Below, piece by piece: positions 1-7,493 of a DNA stretch of 64,000 nucleotides (positions within the stretch are counted from its first letter, which is position 1; each line of letters starts with the position of its first letter). The notes beneath the pieces were generated by a model. The model was not told where the DNA came from and made no database searches. It saw only the letters and a list, made by a program, of their open reading frames with translations. Source of the stretch: Salinisphaera aquimarina (lineage in GTDB: Bacteria; Pseudomonadota; Gammaproteobacteria; Nevskiales; Salinisphaeraceae); contig NZ_JBHRSS010000003.1 of NCBI RefSeq assembly GCF_042643355.1, forward strand, positions 1,178,001 through 1,242,000, in the 5' to 3' direction. Both the position numbers and the translations under genes were made by a program.

Positions 1-835
1 CGTAGATGCTGGCGATGAGCGTGGGCGGCAGGAACACCACGGCGGCGATCGAGAAGATCTTGATGATCTGGTTCTGCTCGATGTTGATGAAGCCCTGGGT
101 GGAGTCCATCAGGAAGTTGATCTTGTCGAACAGGAACGCGATGTGCGACATCAGCGTGTCCAGATCGTGCAGGATCTCGCGGGCGGTATCGCGCACCGGT
201 GAGCGCGCCGGCAGATGCCGCAGCAGAAACGATATCGAGCGCTGGGTATCCATCAGGCACAGCCGGATCTTGCCGTTGGAATCCTCCAGCTTGGCCAGCC
301 GGTCGATGGCTTCCTCGAGGTCGGCTTCCTCGTCCTCGAGCACCAGGTGGCTGACCTGTTCCAGCTTGAGATGGATATCCTCGACCGTGTCCGCCAGATT
401 CTCGACTTTCTGCTCGAAGATGGTGATCAGCAGCGCTTCGGGTGAATCCGCCTCGACCTGATGTCGGCGCGCGCGCATGCGCAGCAGCCGGAAATCGGCG
501 AGATCGTCCTCGCGGAAGGTGATCAGCCGCTCGGGCTGGAGAATGAAGGCAACCGTGTCGGTATCGTGCCGGCCTTCGCTCTGCGACAGAAACAGCGAAT
601 GCACATGGATGCCGTCGGCGTCGACGAAATAACGCGCCGAGGCCTCGATTTCCTCGACGTCATCGCTTTCCGGCAACTCGTCGGACAGAAAGCGCCCGAG
701 GGCCGCGCGTTCGTCGGCGGTCGGGTCCTGGGCATCGATCCAGCTTGCCGCGCTCAGGCGACTGGCCTGATCGCAGGCGTCGGGCTCGTTGCGTTCCACG
801 ATCGTCTGGCCGGCGATTTCGAATGTGCGAAGCAT
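1..835 (-). CDS. corA: CorA-type magnesium transporter, 3' end cut by window edge
   Basis: Reads from ATG at 835 down through position 1 with no stop, giving about 278 residues. The large N-terminal part is the charged cytoplasmic funnel domain with a long helical stretch. The last visible residues are FLPPTLIASIY, which in the CorA family comes directly before the GMN selectivity motif and pore helix; the next codon begins with G. The missing piece should be only GMN, TM2 and the basic tail (the usual length is about 316 aa). CorA is a homopentameric inner-membrane channel for Mg2+ (some relatives carry Co2+ or Zn2+). It is transcribed away from the glycerate kinase gene side and no operon partner is visible. 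Confidence 0.9.
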   Translation of the reverse strand, partial: MLRTFEIAGQTIVERNEPDACDQASRLSAASWIDAQDPTADERAALGRFLSDELPESDDVEEIEASARYFVDADGIHVHSLFLSQSEGRHDTDTVAFILQPERLITFREDDLADFRLLRMRARRHQVEADSPEALLITIFEQKVENLADTVEDIHLKLEQVSHLVLEDEEADLEEAIDRLAKLEDSNGKIRLCLMDTQRSISFLLRHLPARSPVRDTAREILHDLDTLMSHIAFLFDKINFLMDSTQGFINIEQNQIIKIFSIAAVVFLPPTLIASIY

Positions 836-928
836 GATTGAGGCCTGTTCGAGAACCGTCGAAACGACGACGGTGGCGCGCCCTTGGGCGGCCGGGATGC
901 GACGTTGTGCCGCATCATAGGCGTGACG

Positions 929-2062
929 TCAGCGATCGGCCAGTGACAATGCGGTGTCACCGATCTCACGCGCCGCCAGGCGCAGCCAGTGCAGCGGATC
1001 CGCGCAGGCGGCGTCGACGCTCCCGGCGCGTTCGACCAGGGTATGACAGGCCGCGAAATGGGTCTCGAGGGTGGCGCGGGCGTCTTCGGCCACGGCCCCG
1101 GACACCAGCACGGTGGGCGTCGGCGCGGCGGCGCGCGCGATCGCCAGCGGCAGCTTGCCGGACAGCGTCTGACTGTCGGACCGGCCCTCGCCGGTGATCA
1201 CCAGGTCGGCGTCGTCGAGCACGGCGCGCAGCCCGGTCATGTCCATGAGCGTGTTCGCACCCGGGGCGAGCTCGGCGCCGAGCACGGCCAGGGCGAAACC
1301 GAGCCCGCCGGCCGCACCGCTGCCGGGCGCGGTGGTATCGGCGTGCTCCGGGCATTGTCCGGCCAGGCGCTGGAAGGCCGCCTCGACGGCTTCGATCTCG
1401 TCGTTGCTGAGCCCTTTCTGGGGGCCGTAGACACGGCTGGCGCCCTGGCTGCCCAACAGCGGGTTGTCGACGTCGCACAGCGCGGTGATGCAGGTATCGG
1501 CCAGGCGCGGGTCGAGGTCGTCGAGATCGAGCGTGGCCAGCGCGAGCAGACCGTTCATGCTCGGCGCGATTACCTGTCCGTCGCGGTCGCGGGCCACCGC
1601 GCCCAGGGCCACCAGCAGCCCCAGTCCGGCGTCGTTGCAGGCGCTGCCGCCCAGCCCGACGGCGATATCGCGCACGCCGTCATCGAGTATGGTGCGCAGC
1701 AGTTCGCCCAGTGCCTGGCTGCTGCGCGCGCGCAATGCCGGCGCGTCGGCGGTGGCCTCGACCAGGGGCAGGCCCAGCACGCTGGCTGATTCCACCACGG
1801 CGCGGCCCTCGTCGGTGTGATACCAGGGCGCTTCGATCGCGCGGCCGTGAATGGCATTCAGGCTGCAGTGGCGCCAGTGGCCGGCGCAGGCCGCGGCCAC
1901 GCAGTCGAGTGTGCCTTCGCCGCCATCGGCCATGGGCGCCAGCGTCAGGCGCGCCTGTGGCAGCGCCTGCTGCAGACCTTCGCCGAGCGCATGGGCGACA
2001 TCCAGCGCCGAGGCGCTACCCTTGAAGCTGTCGGGGGCGAGCACGATATGTAACGAATTCAT
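929..2062 (-). CDS. glxK: Glycerate kinase (GlxK/GarK family)
   Basis: 377 aa, close to the usual 375-380 of the type-2 glycerate kinase family. It opens with the family signature APDSFKGS at residues 9-16, followed by a DGGEGT motif near residues 46-51 and a glycine-rich GGSACNDAGLG segment. It phosphorylates D-glycerate with ATP in the cytoplasm (to 2- or 3-phosphoglycerate depending on subtype). It lies alone between corA and the divergent FleQ-like gene. In this window its likely source of glycerate is the glucosylglycerate phosphorylase encoded at 14544-16301. The symbol glxK is used by family; garK cannot be told apart from sequence alone. Confidence 0.9.
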   Translation of the reverse strand: MNSLHIVLAPDSFKGSASALDVAHALGEGLQQALPQARLTLAPMADGGEGTLDCVAAACAGHWRHCSLNAIHGRAIEAPWYHTDEGRAVVESASVLGLPLVEATADAPALRARSSQALGELLRTILDDGVRDIAVGLGGSACNDAGLGLLVALGAVARDRDGQVIAPSMNGLLALATLDLDDLDPRLADTCITALCDVDNPLLGSQGASRVYGPQKGLSNDEIEAVEAAFQRLAGQCPEHADTTAPGSGAAGGLGFALAVLGAELAPGANTLMDMTGLRAVLDDADLVITGEGRSDSQTLSGKLPLAIARAAAPTPTVLVSGAVAEDARATLETHFAACHTLVERAGSVDAACADPLHWLRLAAREIGDTALSLADR

Positions 2063-2173
2063 GGCTGCGGCCGATTAAGAAGACGCAAATGTATACTCCT
2101 GTCGACTCTATGCGAAACGCACCGGCAGGTACTGGGGAAGCAGTTTGCGAGGTTCCAGATTGTACATCGACAC

Positions 2174-3568
2174 GTGACAGGCGAAACCGCAGACGGCAAC
2201 GATAACGCCTCAGTGCTGGTGATGGCCGGGCGGCGGGCGCTGGCGGCGCCCGTGCTCGACCACTTTGCCGCCGAATCGATGACCTTCGGCTTCATGCGGC
2301 CGCCGGAGCTGGCGTATGCGGGCCCGCGCCTGCTGCGGATGTACCGTCTCGTGGTCGTGCTCGATCTGGATGGCGATATCGAGCTGCGTGATACCGCGGC
2401 AGTGCTCGCCACTCAGCTTCCCTGTGTGATCGTCAGCGACATGGACGAGCCGGCGGTACATGATTTTCGCGCGATCCTGCATACCGATACCTCGCCCACG
2501 CAGCTGCTGGCGACATTGCGCAACGTGGTGTTGCTGGATACCGACGACGAACTGGTCGGCGATAGCGCGGCGATGCAGCAGGTGCGCCAGCTCATCGAAC
2601 GCGTCGCCGTCACGCGCACCCCGGTGCTGATCACGGGTGAGTCCGGGACCGGCAAGGAACGCGTCGCGCGTGAGATTCATCGTCGTTCGGGCCGTCGCGG
2701 TGTGTTCGTGGTGCTCGATTGCGGCGCGATATCGCGCGATCTTCTGGAGTTCGAGTTGTTTGGTCGCGAGGGCGCCGGGGTGGTCGGCGCGGATGAGGGG
2801 GGCGCCGGACGGCTGGCGCAGGCCCGGGGTGGCACGCTGTTTCTCGACGGCGTCGACGACATGACGCCGGATCTGCAGGCCCGGCTTGTGCGTGCGCTCA
2901 ACGAGCGGGTGCTCGCGGCTGCCGGGAGTGCGAGCGGGGCGGGTACGGATGTGCGCATCATTTCGGCCGCGCAGGGGGATCTGGCGGCGGCGATACAGCA
3001 GGGCCGGTTTCGGGATGATCTGTACTACCGGCTCGCGGTGTTCCCGATCCGGGTGCCGCCGTTGCGTCAACGGGCGGTGGATATCGCGTCGTTGATGGCG
3101 TCGCTGGGACGGCGTATTCCGGGGCCGGCTCCGTATTTCGATTCCGTCGCCATGTCGCGGCTCAAAAGCCACGACTGGCCCGGCAATGTACGGGAGCTGG
3201 CGAATCTTCTCGAGCGACTGACGATTCTCTACCCCGGCGAGAGTATCGACTGGAAGCGGCTCGACGCCCAGTTGTCGATGAATCGGCCGACCGCACCGGC
3301 GCCTGCCGCCGCCGTCGATAGTCCCGCCAGCAGGCCGGCCCCGTCATCGGCGGCGCCGTCGTCAATACCCGCCGAGCAGATCGAGGCCCTGCGGCTGCCT
3401 GAAGACGGGGTGGATCTGCGCGAGCTCGTCGAGACGCTGGAAAAGCGTCTGATCGCTCAGGCGCTGGAACAGCAGGCAGGCGTGGTCGCGCATGCGGCCC
3501 GTGCGCTTGGCCTGCGACGTACCACACTTATCGAGAAGCTGAGGCGCTACGCGATCAGCAACGATTGA
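2174..3568 (+). CDS. fleQ: FleQ-like AAA+ regulator with degenerate sigma-54 activation motifs
   Basis: 464 aa, starting at GTG 2174 (an ATG at 2222 is possible). Residues 1-125 resemble the FleQ receiver-like domain, residues 128-350 the AAA+ domain, and residues 421-464 a Fis-type HTH (GVVAHAARALGLRRTTLIEK) very like FleQ. Walker A is intact (GESGTGKE, 155-162) and the arginine-finger region FRDDLYYRL (279-287) is present. The sigma-54 contact loop GAFTGA is replaced by AGVVGA (201-206), and the catalytic glutamate after the Walker B aspartate is glycine (LFLDG, 222-226). The protein is therefore likely a poor ATPase and may act as a DNA-binding repressor. It is followed by a FliA-like sigma factor. 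Confidence 0.85.
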   Translation: MTGETADGNDNASVLVMAGRRALAAPVLDHFAAESMTFGFMRPPELAYAGPRLLRMYRLVVVLDLDGDIELRDTAAVLATQLPCVIVSDMDEPAVHDFRAILHTDTSPTQLLATLRNVVLLDTDDELVGDSAAMQQVRQLIERVAVTRTPVLITGESGTGKERVAREIHRRSGRRGVFVVLDCGAISRDLLEFELFGREGAGVVGADEGGAGRLAQARGGTLFLDGVDDMTPDLQARLVRALNERVLAAAGSASGAGTDVRIISAAQGDLAAAIQQGRFRDDLYYRLAVFPIRVPPLRQRAVDIASLMASLGRRIPGPAPYFDSVAMSRLKSHDWPGNVRELANLLERLTILYPGESIDWKRLDAQLSMNRPTAPAPAAAVDSPASRPAPSSAAPSSIPAEQIEALRLPEDGVDLRELVETLEKRLIAQALEQQAGVVAHAARALGLRRTTLIEKLRRYAISND

Positions 3569-3667
3569 AATCGGGTTCCGTTTCAAGCCGAAATCCCGCC
3601 ATCCCCCTTAACGCTATGCCTGTCGCACATTAGTTCGCGCTTTATTTGTGGGATTTACGTCACAATA

Positions 3668-3684
3668 GTGCCGCAGAGCGGCAC
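3668..3684. repeat. Perfect 7-bp inverted repeat in the fleQ-fliA intergenic region
   Basis: GTGCCGC-AGA-GCGGCAC, arms of 7 bp with a 3-nt centre. It lies between the FleQ-like gene and the fliA-like gene and has no following T-run, so it is more likely an operator or a small RNA hairpin than a terminator. No protein can be assigned to it from sequence. Confidence 0.5.
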
Positions 3685-3701
3685 AAATCGCGTCACCTTT
3701 T

Positions 3702-3716
3702 TGACAATAATTGTCA
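3702..3716. promoter_or_regulatory. Palindrome TGACAAT-A-ATTGTCA upstream of the sigma-54 promoter
   Basis: Perfect 7-bp arms around one central base, placed about 40 bp upstream of the -24 element of the predicted sigma-54 promoter. This is a plausible binding site for an activator or repressor of the sigma factor gene. A CACATCGAT direct repeat starts inside it (3715-3723) and recurs at 3759-3767 within the promoter itself. Confidence 0.45.
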
Positions 3717-3755
3717 CATCGATGCCTAAATGCATGATATATAAGGTGAAAAAAG

Positions 3756-3771
3756 TGGCACATCGATTGCT
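3756..3771 (+). promoter_or_regulatory. Sigma-54 (-24/-12) promoter for the fliA-like gene
   Basis: TGGCAC-N5-TTGCT matches the RpoN consensus, with the invariant GG (3757-3758) and GC (3769-3770) at the required spacing. The predicted start of transcription is near 3782, giving a leader of about 105 nt before ATG 3887. It lies in an AT-rich 318-bp gap (3569-3886) that holds no gene. In Pseudomonas and Vibrio-type hierarchies flagellar genes upstream of FliA are RpoN/FleQ dependent, which fits. Confidence 0.8.
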
Positions 3772-3886
3772 TTAACGGCTACTGAAGGGAATTGTTTAGC
3801 CGTAATCGATTGGGTTCGCGTACAGCGATAGTCACTAAAAACAGTGTCGGGATGTGCCGGCTGTCTTTAAGCGAGGGGAAGAGCTC

Positions 3887-4603
3887 ATGCATTTGTCCAC
3901 GAACCGCGGTCCTGCAGCACTGAATTTTTCGCCGCTGCTCGATGAGAACCTCGAACTCGTCAAGCGTATTGCCTGGCGGTTGCATCGGCGTCTGCCCAGC
4001 TGTGTCGATATCGAGGACCTTGTACAGGCCGGCGTGATCGGGCTGCTCGAAGCGCAGTCGCGCTACCAGGAAGACGAGAGCGCGAGTTTCGCCACCTTTG
4101 CAGGCATCCGTATCCGCGGGGCGATGCTCGACGAGATCCGTCGCGGTGATTGGGCGCCGCGCTCGCTGCATCGGTCGGCGCGTGCGCTGGCCCAGGCCCG
4201 GCATGATGTCGAGCGCCGCTGTGGTGGCGCCGCCTCGGCGCCGGACGTGGCGGCTGAAATGGGCATGGCGCTGCCGGAATACCGTCGCCTGTGTGACGAT
4301 ATCGGCCTCGCGCATCTGGCCAGTCTCGACGCGACGCTGGCCGATCAGCCGGGTCTCGAGGTCTGCGCCAACGATTCCGCGATGCCCGAGAACGAGGTGG
4401 AGCACGACGACATGTGTCGCGCGGTGATGGAAGCGTCGCAGAGTTTGCCCGAGCGCGAGCAGATGTTGCTGCATCTGTACTACGAAGCCGGCGAGAATCT
4501 GCGCCAGATTGCCGAACGCATGGGGGTGTCGGAATCACGTGTCTGTCAGCTGCATGGCCGCGCGATTCGTCAGATGCGTGATCTGATCGGGGAAGCGGCT
4601 TGA
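3887..4603 (+). CDS. fliA: FliA-type RNA polymerase sigma factor (sigma-28 family)
   Basis: 238 aa from ATG 3887, chosen because GAGGGG lies at 3873-3878; an in-frame GTG at 3854 has no such site. Regions 2, 3 and 4 of the sigma-70 family are visible: the region 2 segment (DIEDLVQAGVIGLLEA), the FliA-typical stretch RIRGAMLDEIRRGDWAPRS, and a region 4 HTH near the C-terminus (LRQIAERMGVSESRVCQLHG). Length fits FliA (about 240 aa). Such factors direct transcription of late flagellar and chemotaxis genes, but no flagellar gene is in this window. It is expressed from the sigma-54 promoter at 3756-3771 and ends in a strong terminator, so it forms a single-gene unit. Confidence 0.9.
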   Translation: MHLSTNRGPAALNFSPLLDENLELVKRIAWRLHRRLPSCVDIEDLVQAGVIGLLEAQSRYQEDESASFATFAGIRIRGAMLDEIRRGDWAPRSLHRSARALAQARHDVERRCGGAASAPDVAAEMGMALPEYRRLCDDIGLAHLASLDATLADQPGLEVCANDSAMPENEVEHDDMCRAVMEASQSLPEREQMLLHLYYEAGENLRQIAERMGVSESRVCQLHGRAIRQMRDLIGEAA

Positions 4604-4631
4604 ATAGACGCAAGCGCTCGGCCGTGTCCTG

Positions 4632-4658
4632 AAAGCCGCCGTCTGGCGGCTTTTTTTT
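4632..4658 (+). terminator. Rho-independent terminator of the fliA-like gene
   Basis: GCCGCC-GTCT-GGCGGC hairpin flanked by AAA and followed by eight T residues, starting 29 bp after the stop codon. Confidence 0.92.
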
Positions 4659-4711
4659 GCCGGCGCCTAGCGACAGGGTAAGCTTTTGCGCTCCTGCTCA
4701 TAGTGGCCGCC

Positions 4712-5248
4712 ATGTTCTATTTCGCCTACGGCTCCAACATGCTCACCGCACGGCTGGCTCAGCGCGTGCCCAGCGTACGACCGGCCGGCGCGGCCTGGCT
4801 TGCGGGTCATCAACTGCATTTTCATCTGCGCGGCAGCGACGGCTCGGGCAAATGCAACGTGCTGCATACCGGGGACGCGACCGACGTCGTTCATGGGGTG
4901 CTATTCCAACTCGACGCCGATCGGCTCGAGATACTGCACGCCGCCGAAGGGCCCGCGTATGCGTTTCTGGAGCTGGAGGTGGGTAGCGCAAGCGGCCCGC
5001 GCAGGGCGGCCATCTACCGTGGCCTGCCGGAACATCTCGACGACAGCCTCGTGCCGTTCGACTGGTACTGCGCGTTCGTCGTCAACGGCGCCCGGGAGCA
5101 TGGGCTGCCGGCGGACTACGTAGCGGCCCTCGAGCGTGTGGGCGCTCAGGCCGACAGTGATCGGGCGCGTGCGCGTCTGAACGCCGATATCCTGCGCCAT
5201 CAGCCGAACAATGTGGAGCCCGCGTTCGAGCAAAGCCGGAACGACTGA
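4712..5248 (+). CDS. Gamma-glutamylcyclotransferase family protein
   Basis: 178 aa from ATG 4712; an upstream in-frame GTG at 4703 would add three residues before the conserved N-terminus. It begins MFYFAYGSNM, the substrate-loop signature of the GGCT/AIG2-like fold. An acidic residue in HAAEGPAY (residues 76-83) matches the region of the catalytic glutamate. Family members cyclise gamma-glutamyl amines or amino acids to 5-oxoproline. The substrate cannot be read from sequence. It is a single gene lying convergent to the glycosyltransferase gene downstream, with only 30 bp between the stop codons. Confidence 0.8.
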   Translation: MFYFAYGSNMLTARLAQRVPSVRPAGAAWLAGHQLHFHLRGSDGSGKCNVLHTGDATDVVHGVLFQLDADRLEILHAAEGPAYAFLELEVGSASGPRRAAIYRGLPEHLDDSLVPFDWYCAFVVNGAREHGLPADYVAALERVGAQADSDRARARLNADILRHQPNNVEPAFEQSRND

Positions 5249-5278
5249 CCCGCTCGATCCGGGGCGAACTGCGAAGGG

Positions 5279-6388
5279 TCAGTAGGCGCCGGTCAGTCGG
5301 GCGATCCGTCCGGGCTGCTGGATACGTCCGCGCGCGAGTCGAGCGATCGATGTGTTCAGGCTCTGAATCGCGTCGGCCAGGCCATCGGCTCGATGCGCCG
5401 CGGTCGCTGCCGCATAGGCCGGGCAGTGCTCCAGGAAGTCGCCTAGCACGGTCAGCGACAGCCGGTGCAACGCCGCGCTCTGACCCACCCCCATGTCCAC
5501 GACAGCCTGTGCGTTCAGGCGCTGTTCCACGGCATCCTCGGGCAGCGCGAGCACTGGCTTGCCGAGATGAATCGCCTCCGAGAGCAGCTGATTGCCGGCC
5601 GTGGATATCACCGCGCGAGCGCCCGCCAGGTCGTCGATGAAGCCCTGTTGTGACGGTGCCTTGAAACACAGATTGCTGCTGTCGCCGCGTCGGGATGTGC
5701 CGTAGACGAGCGTGCGTTCGCCGCAGGCCCGTAGTGCCGTGTCGAGTGCCGCGGTGTACTGGTGATCGCCCTTGTTCAGATAAACGAGCAGATAGTCGCC
5801 GGTCGAGGGCCGCGCCTGACGCACCGGGTCGCGTAGAATCGGGCCCACCACCTGGACGCTGTCGCGACGCGGTGCAGCCGGATAGAAGCTGGACACCAAG
5901 ACCCGATCCGGGTCGCCCATGAACATGCGGTAGCCGAGACCGTCGCGCAGTCCGGCCAGGCGATCACCGGCAGCGAAACGACAGTGACAATACGCCATGA
6001 TGCCGACATGATCGAAGCCGATTCGCGGAATATCGTGATGGCGCGCGAAGCGATGGCCATAGGTCTCGGAGTCCGAGATGACCACGTCCGGCGCAAAATC
6101 GGCCATCTGCTGCCAGACGGCGCGGGTGCGGGGTCCGGCGGCGAGCAGATCGGCCACGACGGGTGCGTTACGCGTCAGGGTGCGACGCGGGCAGATCCGG
6201 CCATTGGCGCCGTACTGATAGCCGATGACGGGGATCTCCACGCTGTCGTGCTCGGTTGCCAGCACCTCGTGGGCATCGCGCCCGGCGAAGACACGCACGG
6301 TATGCCGCTGTTCGAGTGCCGGCAGCACGGCCGCGGTTCGCATGGCGTGTCCACGCCCGTAACCCATCACCGTATAAGCGATTCGCAT
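5279..6388 (-). CDS. MurG/GT28-like glycosyltransferase (MJ1255 type)
   Basis: 369 aa from ATG 6388 (GTG 6397 is possible). The N-terminus MRIAYTVMGYGRGHAMR carries the glycine- and histidine-containing loop of GT-B enzymes with two Rossmann lobes. The C-terminal lobe has ISTAGNQLLSEAIHLGKPVLALP, the typical nucleotide-sugar site of GT28-like proteins, and LLVYLNKGD starts the second lobe. The acceptor is unknown; roles in surface glycoconjugates are likely. It is the last gene of a minus-strand run with a chorismatase and a heptosyltransferase, although gaps of 60-75 bp leave operon structure uncertain. Confidence 0.75.
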   Translation of the reverse strand: MRIAYTVMGYGRGHAMRTAAVLPALEQRHTVRVFAGRDAHEVLATEHDSVEIPVIGYQYGANGRICPRRTLTRNAPVVADLLAAGPRTRAVWQQMADFAPDVVISDSETYGHRFARHHDIPRIGFDHVGIMAYCHCRFAAGDRLAGLRDGLGYRMFMGDPDRVLVSSFYPAAPRRDSVQVVGPILRDPVRQARPSTGDYLLVYLNKGDHQYTAALDTALRACGERTLVYGTSRRGDSSNLCFKAPSQQGFIDDLAGARAVISTAGNQLLSEAIHLGKPVLALPEDAVEQRLNAQAVVDMGVGQSAALHRLSLTVLGDFLEHCPAYAAATAAHRADGLADAIQSLNTSIARLARGRIQQPGRIARLTGAY

Positions 6389-6460
6389 GGCGATCACGGA
6401 TGTTGATGTCGCCGTCCACGGTAGCGCCCGCGGATGACGAAACCGTGACGGGAGCCGTGG

Positions 6461-7429
6461 TCAGAGAAGGCGCATCTGGGCCTCGAACTCCACCAGCAGA
6501 TCGTCGCGGCACAGCGGCGCGTGCAGCAGCGCCACGGCGACCCCGGGCAGGCGCCGGCGCAGCACGGCGTGGACGACCGGCGCGTCCTCGGGATGGCGCA
6601 GGTAGGCCTTGATGCACTCGAGCTCGGTGAGCCGGCGCGGGCCGATCCGGTGGGCAGCGGCTTCGATCACCGCGGCGACGTTGGTCAGCGCCTCGTCCGA
6701 CTGGGCGGCGACATCGCCGATGTGGCGGCTGGCATGGCCGACGATGCTGGCGGTGCCGGATATCAGCAGATAGGGAGTGTCGGCCAAGGTCACGATACCG
6801 GCGCGGGCGAAGGCCGGTGCACGCACGCCGTATGCGCGGGGATAATCATAGGCGCTGATCTGGCGTGGGTTTTCCACTGCTTCGATTGCTCGCTCGCCGA
6901 GCAGGACGTGCAGACGCACGCCGCGGCGGGCGCTGTCGACCAGCGTGGCGGGCGGCAGGGTGGTCATCGGCTGGCCGGGCGTATCGAGGGCCTGTGCGCG
7001 GCCACGACAGAATCGTTGATAACGCTGGTCGTCGCCGGCGCCCGCGGTCACCGACGACAGCCAGTGCCAGATGCGCTGGACATGGCGCAGGCCGAGTTCA
7101 CCCTGGAGCGCGAACAGCTGTCGATAGGCGTCATGGGCGATCTGCTGCACGGCCTGCGGATCCGGGCCGTCGCCGTCGTCGACGTGCCGGGCAGCAAAGA
7201 CGAGATCGCCGCTGCGCCGATAATGCCAGCCGTGGTGCGTGCCCTGGGTCAGGTCGCCGTCGAGCTGCCATGTCTCGGCATCGAAATCCCCGGCGAGCCA
7301 GCGCAGCGGGCAGGCGAAGATATCCGCGTCCGGCGCGCTGTCGTGGCGGATATGGGCCAACGCCGGGCCATCGCGGATGCCCGCACGCCAACGCAAGCGC
7401 GGCGGGCGATGGGTGCGGTCGTCGGACAT
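6461..7429 (-). CDS. Chorismatase of the FkbO/Hyg5/XanB2 family
   Basis: 322 aa. The C-terminal half has family-typical segments PRQISAYDYPRAYG, LLISGTASIVGH and QSDEALTNVAAVIEAA, which form the RidA-like chorismatase fold. Members cleave chorismate to pyruvate and a dihydrodiol (FkbO), 3-hydroxybenzoate (Hyg5), or a 3-/4-hydroxybenzoate mixture (XanB2). The subtype cannot be set without aligning active-site residues. Hydroxybenzoate could feed ubiquinone or an aryl-polyene pigment. It lies between two glycosyltransferase genes on the same strand. It is not UbiC, which is shorter and has a different fold. Confidence 0.8.
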   Translation of the reverse strand: MSDDRTHRPPRLRWRAGIRDGPALAHIRHDSAPDADIFACPLRWLAGDFDAETWQLDGDLTQGTHHGWHYRRSGDLVFAARHVDDGDGPDPQAVQQIAHDAYRQLFALQGELGLRHVQRIWHWLSSVTAGAGDDQRYQRFCRGRAQALDTPGQPMTTLPPATLVDSARRGVRLHVLLGERAIEAVENPRQISAYDYPRAYGVRAPAFARAGIVTLADTPYLLISGTASIVGHASRHIGDVAAQSDEALTNVAAVIEAAAHRIGPRRLTELECIKAYLRHPEDAPVVHAVLRRRLPGVAVALLHAPLCRDDLLVEFEAQMRLL

Positions 7430-7493
7430 GCAGGAAGCGGCGAGGGGGCGATGGACGCGAAGTCTAGTATCCGCGGGGCGAAAAGCCTATTCG

